From: Moniliophthora roreri
Taxonomy: Eukaryota > Basidiomycota > Agaricomycetes > Agaricales > Marasmiaceae
DNA length: 64,000 bases
Reading direction: 5' to 3'
Assembly (NCBI GenBank): GCA_001466705.2
Contig: LATX02000021.1
Location: 16,723-80,722, forward strand
Shown: piece after piece, positions 50,283 through 61,151 of the stretch
Position numbering within the stretch: the first letter of the stretch is position 1
Layout of the letters: the number at the start of each line of letters is the position of its first letter
Translations under genes and position numbers: made by a program
The notes under the pieces: model-generated
Databases searched by the model: none
Seen by the model: the letters and a program-made list of their open reading frames with translations, nothing else
Told to the model about the DNA's origin: nothing

Positions 50283-51668
50283 GACGACAAGACACCACCA
50301 TGGACAGAGGCACAGTTAGAGAAAGACATCACTGAAGCCGAGGCGCGCAGGCATGGGTTACTAACCCAATCCATATTGAATCCTGGTGGACAGAAGATCC
50401 CACTATTAACCAGGGCATTGCACAGGGAACTCCTGACCCCCTTGCTGTCGCCATTGCCAACGAATCAGCCACTGACAGAGACGTCCAAAGAAGACCTCAA
50501 AACAAAGAGAATCTCAACCCCATCATTCACTCCGATTGGATTAGGGGAGAACGAAGATGGAAAAGACTCCTTGCCCAGTACACCGAAGAAAACCAAATCG
50601 AACATATTACCTTCCTCCTCAACATTATCAGAGGAGTTAGACCCATTTCAAAAACTCTTACATGCATTGAAGAACAGCCCCCAATTGACAACTCAGCTGA
50701 GACTTGAAGAGATGGCCGAAGATAAGAAGCCCTCAGGGAGCAAACCACGTCCCAATCTGGTGGCCAAAGAAACTACGATTAGTGCCATGGTACCAGTACA
50801 ATTGGTGACAGTGGAGAAAGAAGTTAAGGTGGCTCTGCTGAGGCCATTCACCAGAACTTGGAAAGATGCAAAGAAGTTCTTGAGAGAAGTAATGTTGTGT
50901 ATTGTGCTCAACCCCAAGGCTTTTCCAGATGATAGGACAAAGAAGCTCTTTCTCCTTTCCTATATGACTGATAGACCAGGGGAGTTTTGGAAGAATGATA
51001 AAACAGACCTCCTGCTTGCATTTGATCCAGAGGCCAAAAAAGTCAAGTGGGGGGAATTCGTCGACAAGTTCAAAACTGCATTCGAACCTCTCAACACCGC
51101 CTTGGAAGCTCAGTTAAAGCTTTGAGACTTGAGGATGAAGGAAAGAGCTGATGAATACACCTATCAGTTCATGTATCTCACTAAACAGACCAGATACAAC
51201 AATGCTGCACAGATTGTGGCTTTCAAGCAGGGATTACCCAAGAGTTTGGTACTGAAGATTATGACCCAACTGGAAGGTGCTCCAACCACCATCAAGGACT
51301 GGATGGATGCAGTGATCCTCTTTGATGAAAGTTACAAACAGGCTTTAGAATATGGAAGGACATGGGATGAAGAAAATGGAAAGAAACAACAAAGGAGTTT
51401 CTGAAAGAAGGAAGAGGTCACAATCAAACAGATCTCAGAAATAGACAGGAAGGAATACATGGCAAAAGGGCTATGTTTCAGATGTGGAAGAGAAGGTCAC
51501 AGGATCAGGGATTGCCTGGACGCTCCAAAGAAAGAAGAAAAGAAGAAGGAAGAACCAAAGAAGCTTTCAAAGGAAGAGAGGTTCGCTAAAATTAAAGCCT
51601 TGGTTAATGACCAACTGGAGGAAGAAAAGAATTTGTTAATTGATCTTATGGAATTGGAGGGTTTTTGA
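50283..51668 (+). pseudogene. Element 2 gag
   Basis: One frame runs from just after a TAG at 50,280-50,282 and is broken only by TGA codons (51,123 and 51,402) until 51,668. It includes a gypsy capsid region (VALLRPFTRTWKDAKKFLRE, KVKWGEFVDKFKTAFEPLNT, MKERADEYTYQFMYLTKQTR) and an intact zinc knuckle, CFRCGREGHRIRDC, near 51,475-51,517. The initiating codon is not clear: the region upstream of MNPGG keeps protein-like composition (WTEAQLEKDITEAEARRHGL), so the original start was probably upstream of the TAG. Confidence 0.82.
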
Positions 51669-54600
51669 AGTGGTGGAAGAGGACGATGTCTCCACTGCCT
51701 GTAACTATCTCACACTTTGTACTTGCTAAGATGGACCAAAATGCCATGCATATTCCTCTTCAGTATAGAGTGGGGACACAAATCATCGAAATCCAAGCCT
51801 TGCTAGATTCAGGAGCAGGAGGACGATTTATAAGTACTGGTCTAGCAAGGATGCTCAGAAAAAAATGGATTCCCTTGCCTGAAAAGATCAAGGTGTTTAA
51901 CGTGGACAGAACTGCAAATAAAACCGCGTAGATTATGCATGTGGTAGAATTGGAATTCAAGATCATGGGAAAAGGATTCAGAGAAAATTTCATAATATCA
52001 GGGATAGGAGATGAAAGCATGATTTTGGGACTCCCTTGGCTTCACTACCACAATCCTCACATCGACTGGGAAACTGGGGAAATCCAGTTTTTGCCAAAAC
52101 AAAGGCTTCAGATTAAGAAGTTCACAGGAGTATTGGACACCACCCCCTTATCGGTGTTGATTGGCACAAAAACCATGGTCTCCCAGGAGATGGCCCACCA
52201 ACAGCAGCAGCCAAAGAAGGAAATAGACGATTTGATCCCTTCATATCTACAGGGGTACAGAGATTGTTTCGAAAAGGGGAAATCCAAGTGCTTCCCTCCT
52301 TCATGGACTTACGACCACACAATAGAACTCAAACCAGACTTCGTACCCTGAAACTGTAAACTCTACCCTTTAAGCCCAGCTGAACAGATGGAGCAAGACA
52401 AGTTCTTGGAAGAGAACCTATGAAAGGGTTATATTAGGAAATCGAAATCCCCCATGGCTTCTCCCTTCTTCTTTGTGGCCAAGAAAGAAAAAGGAGCATT
52501 GAGGCCGACACAAGATTATCGAGAACTGAATAAAGGGACAGTAAAGAATGCTTATCCACTTCCTTTGATATCAGACCTTTTAGACAAGTTAAAAGGAGTG
52601 AACATATTTACAAAACTGGATCTTCGAAATGGTTACAACAACGTACAGATCAAAGAAGGAGACCAATGGAAGGCCGTGTTCAAGACGAATCGAGGGTTGT
52701 TTGAACCCACAGTTATGTTTTTCGGACTAAGCAATTCACTGGCAACATTCCAGGCCTTCATGAATGACATCCTTTCAGACTTCATTGACGAAGGGTGGTG
52801 TATAGTCTACATGGATGATATTCTTCTCTTCTCTAAGAATTGAGAAGAACACTGAGAACATACGGAAAGGCTAACGCGTAGAATTCGAGAACACGACTTA
52901 TACTTCAAACCTGAAAAATGTGAATTTGACATGGTAGAAGTTGTGTTTTTTAGGGATGGTGATCAGGCCCAGTTACATAGCGATGGACCCAGTGAAGCTT
53001 GCTGGGATAGCGGAATGGGAACTGCCTAAGATGGTGAAAGGAGTGCAAGCATTTTTAGGATTTGGAAATTTCTACTGGAAGTTCATTGGGAGATACACCC
53101 ACCTTACGAGGCCTCTTAATGATCTCACAAAGAAGGCACAGAAGTTTAAATAGACAGCAGGATGTCAAATCACTTTTGACCTTCTCAAATGAAAGTTCCT
53201 TTCTGAACCAATACTGGTCATGCCAGACACAGACAAACCATTTGTAATAGAAGCAGACACTTCGAAATGGGCCACAGGAGCTGTGCTTTGCCAGCAAGGG
53301 ACAGACAGCAAATGGCATCCATGTGGATATCTGTCGAAGTCCCTGTCACCTATGGAACAGAACTATGAGATCTACAATCGGGAGCTGCTGGCTATAGTGC
53401 GGGCATTAATGGAATGGCAACATTACTTGATGGGAGGAAAACACAGGGTTGTGATTTTATCTGATCACAAGAACCTGACATATTTCAGAATGGCGCAAAA
53501 ACTCAATTGAAGACAAGCCAGATGGAGTTTATTTTTATCAGAATTCAATCTGGCTCTGGTCCACATGCCTGGGAAATCACTGACTCAAGCAGACGCCTTG
53601 TCATGATGTAGCAATGAATGGGAAGATGAAGACATGGACAACGAGAATGTGGTCATGTTACAGGACCATCTATCCGTGAAGGGAATCAATTTAGAAATGA
53701 GAAGTGAGATTGCAGAACGATTGGGCCTGGACGACTTTCATAAGTCGGCGTTGGAACAGCTATTGAACCAAGGCATGCCACCAATCAAATCTGCATTGTC
53801 AGATTGGAAGATTGATGACAGACTACTCTTCTTTCAAGGATGAGTTTACATGCCCAATGACCCTGAACTATGTCGAAATGTAGTAAGGACAGTACACAAA
53901 ACACCTGGGGTAGGTCACCCAGGACAATGGAATACTCTGGAACAAGTTCAAAGGGATTTCTGGTGGCCGGGAATGGCTAAGTTTGTAAAGAGTTTTGTGG
54001 ATGGCTGCATACTCTGCCAGCAGTTGAAGATTAACACCCATCCGACAAGAACACCTATACAACCGCTGCAACCAAATCAGAATTTGTTCCCCTTTCAAGT
54101 TTGCACAATGGATTTGATTACAGATCTTTCTGAATGTGAAGGAGCGGACTCTATTCTTGTCGTGGTGGACCACTCCTCTATGAAGGGGGTAATTTCTACA
54201 CCATGCGCCAAAACGTCTGATGCTATGAAGGTGGCGGAGATGTTAATCCAACATCTATACAGACGTTTTGGGTTACCAGACCACATCATATCTGACAGAG
54301 ACCCCAGGTTCACAGCAGAAGTATTCCAAGAAATGGGAAAACAATTGTCTATCAAGCATTCAATGAGTACAGCATTTCACCCACAGACAGATGGAGAAAC
54401 TGAAAGAGTTAACCAAGAAATTGAAGTGTACCTTCACATCTTCTGCTTGAAGGAACAGACAAGGTGGAAGGAATACCTGCTGCTGGCCAAATTTGCACAT
54501 AACAACCGGACCCATTCAGTGCTCAAGAAGCCCCCCTTTTTTATGATGATGGGATATCACCCGAGGCCATTCCCAACAATATTCAAATGAACCAGCATCC

Positions 54601-54993
54601 CATCAGTAGAAGAACGACTTTAAGAATTAAAGAGGGTCCGAGAAGAAACTGTCAGTCTATTGGAACTTGTGCAACAGCAAATGATAAGGCAAGAAAAACA
54701 GAAGTTGGATACATTCAAAATAGGCCAAAAGGTGTGGCTAGAAGGAAAGAACTTAGCCATAGGATACCTGACAAAGAAACTTGCACCAAAAAGAGAAGGG
54801 CCGTTTGAGATCCTCGAAGTTCTGGGGCCTGTAACGTATCGGCTCAAACTCCCACATCAGTGGAGAATCCACCCTGTTTTCCACACTGCCCTCTTGATGC
54901 TGTTCAAGGAAACTGAGGCCCACGGACCCAGTTTTATGGAACCACCCCCAGATCTAATAGAAGGGTTCGAAGAATACGAAGTGGAAGCAATAT
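51665..54993 (+). pseudogene. Element 2 pol (protease, RT, RNase H, integrase)
   Basis: Protease: ALLDSGAGGRFI with an intact [45 protein letters not shown], and the catalytic VYMDDILLF (codons 52,808-52,819). RNase [21 protein letters not shown] and [20 protein letters not shown]. Integrase: zinc-binding GHPGQWNTLEQVQRDFWWPG and CILCQQLK, then the D-D-E core with CTMDLITDLS, IISDRDPRFTAEVF and HPQTDGETERVNQEI, all ligands present. The C-terminal part has GPFEILEVLGPVTYRLKLPH and ends at EEYEVEAI, where a chromodomain would begin but a family A repeat takes over. About a dozen stops, mostly TGA, and one frameshift near 52,950 silence it. Confidence 0.88.
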
Positions 54994-56897
54994 CACAAAC
55001 ACACACACAAAACACAAAGAACACGGTGCACAAAGCACAAACACAAGAGCTACAGTCCCATACAAAGACTTGATAGCCAATATAGTCTGACCCTACGGAG
55101 TTCAAGACTTCTTCAAGATAACTACAGCACACAGTGTACTGGAAAAGGTCCTAGACCAATTTCTACAGAGAGTTCAGCACAGGCACACCCCTTGCTAAGA
55201 CTCTAAGTGTGTCACAACCTGATACACACACAGGCCACACTCCAAGTGCCCAAGGCTCCTTCTTGGTGTAAAGTTTCTCTTAGAAAAGTGCTATAATGCA
55301 CTCAAGATGTTACTCTTATCTCTTACAATGCAAGTTTGTTATCAGATTTCTATCTCTCTGGAGTCACTCAGGACCAATCTCCAGGGCCTGTAGTGAGGAA
55401 GCAAAACTGGAATGGCACACAAATTTATACACCAAACAAACTCATCATGTATTCACAATCAGAGGGGGCAGAGTTACNTACAGAAAATTATAAATATTGT
55501 CTGATAATTCAGGAAATGACAAATGAGTGACTGAGATACTAAAAGAGGGATTATTTGGATGTCACGGAGTCTGGCCACTAGGGTATCCGACCATATCCGT
55601 GCAGGTATCTACACCTCCAGGTGTTCTAGACTCTATAATTTGTATTTTCTCTTTCCTAAGTCAGGTATCTATGAGCGGATGGCTGTATCCGTCCCATCTT
55701 TTGACAGCATTTCCCTTTTCTAGTATCTGCACATTAGCAGTGGCCTAGATGCCAAATTTTCCAAGGTCGGAACACGCTGTTATTGTTCTGATCTCCTTTG
55801 ACAATGCATGCTTGGTCTTATTTAGGATTTCTTGCGCATTAGATATTCTTCATATGTCTCATTGTATCTGTCTGTAGGTAGTGGATGTCCTTCGGAAGTG
55901 ATTTCTGTCTTTCCGAGCAGGCTTTGTACCTAGTTAGCTTATCGCATATTGTTTAGCCACCGGTGAATTCTTTATTAAGAGATCGCCTGCTTTGACTCTG
56001 ATCCCTATATTGACTTCGGAGGAGGATTGTTCTATGATCATTCCTGTTCTAAGTTGTCTTTCTGTTTTGATGTCTCCTCTAAGTACCTCTGTACTGTTTG
56101 ACTGCAGCTTGCACTTTGCAGATGTCATAGAAAAGTAAAGTAGAAGTTAAAATCCCATTGATAGCACTTTTGAGAGCTTGGTTAACTAGCCAATGTGTTC
56201 ATTGGGCTATAGTTAGGTTCCCTACAGGTTNGCATGCTTGGTCTTATTTAGGATTTCTTGCGCATTAGATATTCTTCATATGTCTCATTGTATCTGTCTG
56301 TAGGTAGTGGATGTCCTTCGGAAGTGATTTCTGTCTTTCTGAGCAGGCTTTGTACCTAGTTTGCTCATCGCATATTGTTTAGCCGCTGGTGAATTCTTTA
56401 TTAAGAGATCGCCTGCTTTGACTCTGATCCCTATATTGACTTCAGAGGAGGATTGTTCTATGATCATTCCTGTTCTAAGTCGTCTTTCTGTTTTGATGTC
56501 TCCTCTAAGTACCTCTGTACTGTTTGACTGCAGCTTGCACTTTGCAGATGTCATAGAAAAGTAAAGTAGAAGTTAAAATCCCATTGATAGCACTTTTGAG
56601 AGCTTGGTTAACTAGCCAATGTGTTCATTGGGCCATAGTTAGATTCCCTACAGGTTTCGGGAGTGATCCGCTTTGGATCTGATACTTAGATAGGTTAGAA
56701 AGTACAGCTTAGACACCTCTGTATAGCATATCATATAGCTCTTCATACTTTCTAAGGTACCACTGCTTCTCTAAGGCAATGACTAGCAGACTGGGCTCAC
56801 TCTAGTCCTTATTACCCATTATCTCGTGTCATATTAAAGTGTTCCAATTCAGAAATAGTGTAAAATGAATAAAAGTGGGTCTTTTCTAGGTTCGACA
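54994..56897 (+). repeat. Repeat family A, second copy, inside Element 2
   Basis: It starts in a CACACA-rich tract after EEYEVEAI and matches 47,814-49,027 and then 59,626-59,950 in the same order. At its right end the sequence changes near TTCGACATATTA to Element 2's downstream region. It contains two single Ns (55,478 region and 56,231). The second sits between two 425-bp near-identical blocks. No coding potential is visible. I could not fix a target duplication. Confidence 0.75.
55806..56656 (+). repeat. 425-bp direct duplication separated by a single N
   Basis: Blocks 55,806-56,230 and 56,232-56,656 both run from GCATGCTTGGTC to CCCTACAGGTT, have the same length and differ at only a few positions. 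The only base between them is N at 56,231. The first family A copy has no such duplication at the corresponding place. An assembly join of two overlapping or allelic contig ends explains this best. Confidence 0.88.
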
Positions 56898-57149
56898 TAT
56901 TAACGACAGGGACATGGAGTTGATGTTCATCAGGGCGGATCCACGGAAGGTAGAAAGGTTCTTGGGGCTACTGTCCGTTGATGAACAGGTAGCTAGTGGT
57001 TGGCAACCTACACAAGACACTCCGACCACCCCAAGGCTTCGGAGTGTGGATGAAATGCCTGATACGTCAGAAGATTACAATACAGAGTTGTATGGAGACG
57101 GAGAGTCTTAGATCAGCAATACAGAGTTTTGCCCTTGACAGGGGGGTAA
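56898..57149 (+). pseudogene. Element 2 terminal coding remnant and polypurine tract
   Basis: After repeat A the frame RDMELMFIRADPRKVERFLG continues for about 65 residues to a TAG, then a G-rich polypurine tract (GACAGGGGGGTAA, 57,137-57,149) abuts the 3' LTR. The peptide is probably the tail of pol. I recognise no domain in it. Confidence 0.6.
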
Positions 57150-57542
57150 TGTTACACTTTTTCCACCTGTCCTATGCTTCCCTCTCTATTGGACACATAC
57201 ACATTCCCAGTACCCCTTTCCTTCTCACATTTGTAATAGTACTTACTCATATGCCGACATTAGCAGACTATTATGTCTGTTTGATTATCTATTTAGCCAT
57301 TGTTACTGCTTATGTAGATCATATTTAGCAGTCAATGCTTGTACTATTTAAGTGCTCAAGCTGAGACTTTGGTTCTCCCACTTGACCTGGTTTAATCTAC
57401 TTGTGTCACAGCCTAATGTCTGAGGAACTCTGAACTTCAGTATCCACTGAATGGACTCAAACTTGCATCTTGGAATTACTAGCAAAAGGTCTTACCTATT
57501 GTTGGTAGTTGTAGTTGACATTGCTGTGCAAGTAATGTAACA
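57150..57542 (+). repeat. 3' LTR of Element 2
   Basis: 393 bp, same length as the 5' LTR. Of 16 differing positions, 11 are explained by CpG loss, including two sites where one copy has TG and the other CA. Confidence 0.92.
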
Positions 57543-59482
57543 GCTGATGCTTCCTTGGAAGGATTCATGCTGTCCAGTAGGTCTTGCAGAATGATAGGGG
57601 AATCAGGCATGGTGACCTGCCAGTCTTCAATTCAAACATAGAGAGCCCTGTGGATGCAATCATACTGTTCATGATGTGGAAGTGAATTCGAGAGAGTGCT
57701 TTATACCAACTCTTTTGGTTCTGTTCAACATGAATTCTGATGCTCTGGTTGATGGTATGGTTACTATGCTTGGAAATACTATCAGTCTCCAGATGGAAAG
57801 CAGAGGACATTTTTAATTCCACTCCTGCCAGTCTATGCAGTAATCTCCAAAATTTGGACATGAAAAGCTTGTCCCGATCAGAAATTTGTTTGATGGTAAA
57901 CCATTCTCACAATACCACTGATCAAAGAAGAGCACCATGAATTCTTCAGCAGAGATGTCAGTGCAGCAAGGGATGAGGTGTATATCTGAGTGAAGCCTAT
58001 CAATCACAGAGGCGATGCAATTGAAACCATGGACATCTGGTAATAGCCCAATGAAATCAATCCCGATGGATTTGCAATGCCTGTTGGGCACAGGAAGCAG
58101 GTGTAAGGGTCCTTTACCTGATTTTCCATAGCTTTTGTTTTGCTGGCATGGATTGCACCCAGGTACATATGCCTGGTATAGATTGCAATGCATACCTGGC
58201 CAGAAATATGAGTCCTTGAGTAGAGCATAGCATTTGTCTGCCCCAAAATGACCAGCAGAGTTGTGGGCCAGCCAGTACAGGCTCTCCCTGAGTTGTTTCC
58301 ATTTAGGGATCACCAAATGGTTCACCACATACCAAAGGCCATTCTGAAACTCCACTCCAGGCACAGTCTCTGAAAGTTTTGTGCAGAAATCATCATGCTG
58401 GTATCCTTCCTTGATGTCAGCCAGAAAGGTGTCATTGACTGATATCTCCATGATGGTGCATACTAATGTGCCCACAGTTCTCTGGTCCAAACACTCTGAA
58501 GGGTAAGCACCAGCAGGTACATGTGAAAGTGCATCAGCAGCCATATTCTCAGAGCCTTTGATGTAACCAATGATCAAATCAAATTGCGATGTGAACTCCT
58601 GCCATCAGAGTTGTCTATGACTAAGGTCCTTCTGTGAATCAAAGTTTTCCAAAGTGCAGTGATCTGTCATGACATAGATAGTGGACCCAAGGCAATCAGC
58701 ACACCACTTCTTCAGTGCCTGGATAATTGCCAACAACTCCTTCTCATGCACCAGGTAATTAGCAGCAGCTCCAGAGATCTGCTGGGAATTGAAGGCGACA
58801 GGCCTAGCTGTTGAGAGATCACATTCCCACATTAGTACAGCTCCCATACACCAGTCTGAAGCATCACAGACCAAGAATATCTTGTTATCACCCAGGTTCT
58901 TATGATCAATGGAGACTAAGACCTCCTGGGAGGCCATCAAGTCCTTAATCTGTCAGAAAGTGAGTTCATGGTGTTCTGTCCATTTGGGGAAACTTCTATT
59001 GCATTCTAGCCTGGTCAGAGGTGTAAGATGTCATGTGTGCTCTGCCAGATTGGGGCAAAAATTGGCAACAAATCTCACCATACTAAGGAAACAGTGAACC
59101 TCCTCAGCATTCTTGGGTCTGGGAAAGGCTGAGACTGCCTCAACCTTGGAATCTTGTGCCTGAATACTACAGCCAGAGATGTGATGACCTAGGCAATCCA
59201 ACTCTAATTGGAAGAATGAGCACTTGCAGCTGTTGCAGTATAGACAAGCATTCCAGAGTGCTTGTAGGACAAGCTCAACATGTCGCTCATGTTCATCAGC
59301 AGAAGAGGACCAAATTATAATGTCATTGAGATATACATGACAGAAGCATCCAATATAAGGACATAAGGCCACTACAACTCGTCGTTGCTGCACTGTGGGT
59401 GAGTTCTGGAAGCCCCAGAGCATAACTGTCCACTTGAAAAGGCCCTGTGGTGTCTGTACTGCAAAATAAGGGATCACCTTTT
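57543..59482 (-). pseudogene. Element 3 pol, RT to integrase part
   Basis: Read from high to low coordinates: RT with HVYLNDIIIWSSSADEHERH, where the first Asp of the YxDD box is Asn (59,325-59,327), then CLGHHISG. RNase H: FLVCDASDWCMGAVLMWECD and YLVHEKELLAIIQALKKW, then TDHCTLENFDSQKDLSHRQL. Integrase: HNSAGHFGADKCYALLKDSY and GCNPCQQNK, then GIDFIGLLPDVHGFN with the first Asp, SDRDKLF with the second after a frameshift, and ETDSISKHSNHTINQ, where the catalytic Glu is Lys (57,769-57,771). This is the Tf2-like lineage common in mushroom genomes. Its start lies directly beside the 5' LTR, so everything N-terminal to mid-RT is deleted. Confidence 0.85.
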
Positions 59483-59625
59483 TCTGAGGAATGTAGTGTT
59501 GTATTCGAGAGGATGCTAGCTAGTGGTACAGATGATGGTAGAGAAGAAAGAAGAAGTGTTCTAAGATGATGGAAGGTCTATATAAGAGTGTGGTGAGGCA
59601 TGGGAAGATAACTGTCACAGTTACA
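59483..59625 (-). repeat. 5' LTR of Element 3 (truncated at its inner edge)
   Basis: Aligns with 49,028-49,173. Its inner side lacks the terminal TG and joins directly to RT coding sequence at TTTTTCTGAGG, so this is where the internal deletion was sealed. Confidence 0.78.
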
Positions 59626-59950
59626 CAAAATTCCTATTGATAGCACTTTGAGAGCTTGGTTAACTAGCCAATGTGTTCATTTTGTCATGGTTAGGTTCCC
59701 TACAGGTTTTGGGAGTGATCTGCTTTGGATCTGATACATAGATAAGTTAGAAAGTACAGCTCAGACACCTCTGTGTAGCATATCATATAGCTCTTCATAC
59801 TTTCAGATGTGTCATAGCTTCTCTAAGGCAATGGCTAGCAGACTGGGCTCACTCTAGTCCTTATTACCCATTATCTTGTGTCATATAAGTGTTCAGGTTC
59901 AAAAGTAATGAAATTGAATAAAATCAGGTCCTTTCTAGGTTTGCCATATT
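59626..59950 (+). repeat. Repeat family A, right part
   Basis: Continues the left part at 47,814-49,027 after Element 3 is removed. It matches 56,570-56,897 nearly throughout (TTGGTTAACTAGCCAATGTG, CATATCATATAGCTCTTCAT, GCAGACTGGGCTCACTCTAG) and ends near TTGCCATATTA. Confidence 0.75.
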
Positions 59951-60010
59951 ACTGGAATTGAACCCATACCTTATAAGCTGCTTACCAAGTACAGCTTTTT
60001 TTTTTATTTA
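59951..60010 (-). other. tRNA-like pol III box pair next to a T-run (possible SINE or tRNA relic)
   Basis: The minus strand contains GGTTCAATTCC, a good match to the pol III B box, downstream of a weak A-box-like CTTGGTAAGC. On the plus strand a T10-type run follows. No full cloverleaf can be folded by eye, so this is at most a decayed tRNA-derived piece. Confidence 0.3.
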
Positions 60011-60079
60011 GGTCATGGGCTGCCCACAGTACCACTCCACCAGGTTTCCATGTATACTAGTGAGCCTCCCTTTATCACA

Positions 60080-60503
60080 TGTTGAAGATTTCAATTCCAG
60101 CTTATCAGGACCCAGCAATCATAATCACATGATAATCCCCTTATCAGCTGTAGGGCCAAGATCCTTTGGTCTGATAAGGTGTTTTAGTGTCCTCATGTAT
60201 GTGAAGATCCCCCCAATCATTTGCTTATATAGCTCAATCCTTTTCAAACTCCACCTTTTCTCTCTTTCCTTCATACCACCACCACCTTCTTCTTTCCTCT
60301 AGTCATTGTCATTGTCACTGTCAGTTATTACATAGCTAGATTATCTTAGATTACAACTACTATCACTTTATGCTTGAATATACACATTGTCATTTTGTGT
60401 GATGCAATATACATCTTGATGATGTAAGTTGACCAACATAAGGTGCCTTTTCCTAGCCCTCAAAACAGTGCCGAGGAATTGAATCTCATCCTAGATCATA
60501 ACA
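60080..60503 (+). repeat. LTR-like unit, possible solo LTR
   Basis: A 424-bp unit with TGTTGAAG at the start and CATAACA at the end. It holds a TATATAG box near 60,227 and pyrimidine-rich sequence after it, as in an LTR promoter. Its first 20 bases resemble 47,397 onward. I found no flanking duplication, so the call is tentative. Confidence 0.4.
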
Positions 60504-60960
60504 GTAATGTGCCCCATTTTTGGCACAGATGTATAGCAGTGCATTTGCACATCTAATTTCTAATTTAGTGCAGAACACAGACCTGTGTTATACACATGGC
60601 TTAAGCACTAGTTGTCAATAAACCAATCAGTCTCTCAAATAGCACTGTGAAACAACCTAGTTGAGGCTGAGTAGATTATACTAGTCCACTACATTGCAGT
60701 GAAGTGTTGCTGTGAAGGTCCTTGGTCATAAGCAGGCCAGAAACCACCAATTCCAATCTAATAAAGGAATAGATATCAGTGGAATCTACAGTCTGAATGC
60801 ACCAGACTGGTTGCAAAAGCAATCACAAGCATTATAACATGCTATTGAGACATTATTATTATGTGGAATGGCATTAAATACTTCAGAAGACCTATATACA
60901 TGGTTATTGGAACCTATATCCAGTCAACCAACCTATGTGTTGAGCATTCAAGGATTACAA
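60504..60960 (-). repeat. Inverted, diverged relative of Insertion X
   Basis: The reverse complement of about 60,505-60,900 aligns with 42,785-43,172. Shared blocks include CTGATATCTATTCCTTTA, GGTGGTTTCTGGCCTG/AGTGGTTTCTGGCCTG, GACCAAGGACC and CAATGTAG. The end beside 60,505 (TAATGTGCC inward) corresponds to X's right end (TGATGTGCC inward). Homology may continue weakly to 61,150. Confidence 0.6.
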
Positions 60961-61151
60961 GCTAGGCTATAATCATGGGTATCTCCACAGAGCCACCATC
61001 TAGGCCTAGCGGGACCCTGTATGTTGGAAGATTGGTGGGATTACACATTCATTGAAATGCAGATAGAGGATTGACAACCACCAATCAGATAGAGAGGAAG
61101 GAAACTAGAGGAAGAGAAGGAATGTGCTGCAGTCTGCACATCAGTACCGCA

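Larger units (their letters stand above)
49839..57542 (+). mobile_element. Element 2: Ty3/gypsy retrotransposon with two LTRs and target duplication
   Basis: Two 393-bp LTRs (49,839-50,231 and 57,150-57,542) start TGTTA and end TAACA. The 5-bp duplication GCTGA flanks the element at 49,834-49,838 and 57,543-57,547. Inside are gag, protease, RT, RNase H and integrase, then a family A repeat that replaces the integrase C-terminal end. The LTRs differ at 16 positions by my alignment. Unlike Elements 1 and 3, the protease DSG, RT YMDD and integrase D-D-E residues are all intact, but several TGA/TAG stops and frame breaks make it non-functional. Confidence 0.93.
49028..59625 (-). mobile_element. 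Element 3: minus-strand Ty3/gypsy element, internally deleted
   Basis: Short LTRs (about 146 bp at 49,028-49,173 and 143 bp at 59,483-59,625) enclose a minus-strand pol containing RT, RNase H, integrase and a C-terminal chromodomain-like region. Gag, protease and the start of RT are missing: the coding sequence begins within RT directly against the 5' LTR. Element 2 (49,839-57,542) is inserted in the integrase gene and carries a GCTGA target duplication. Element 3 itself splits repeat A. The flanks (CACAA left, CAAAA right) could be an imperfect target duplication, but this is not certain. Confidence 0.85.

Noticed and set aside
60080..60503. Full LTR retrotransposon between 47,397 and 60,503
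   Set aside because: The two similar starts share only about 20 bases and then diverge, so they are not an LTR pair of one element.
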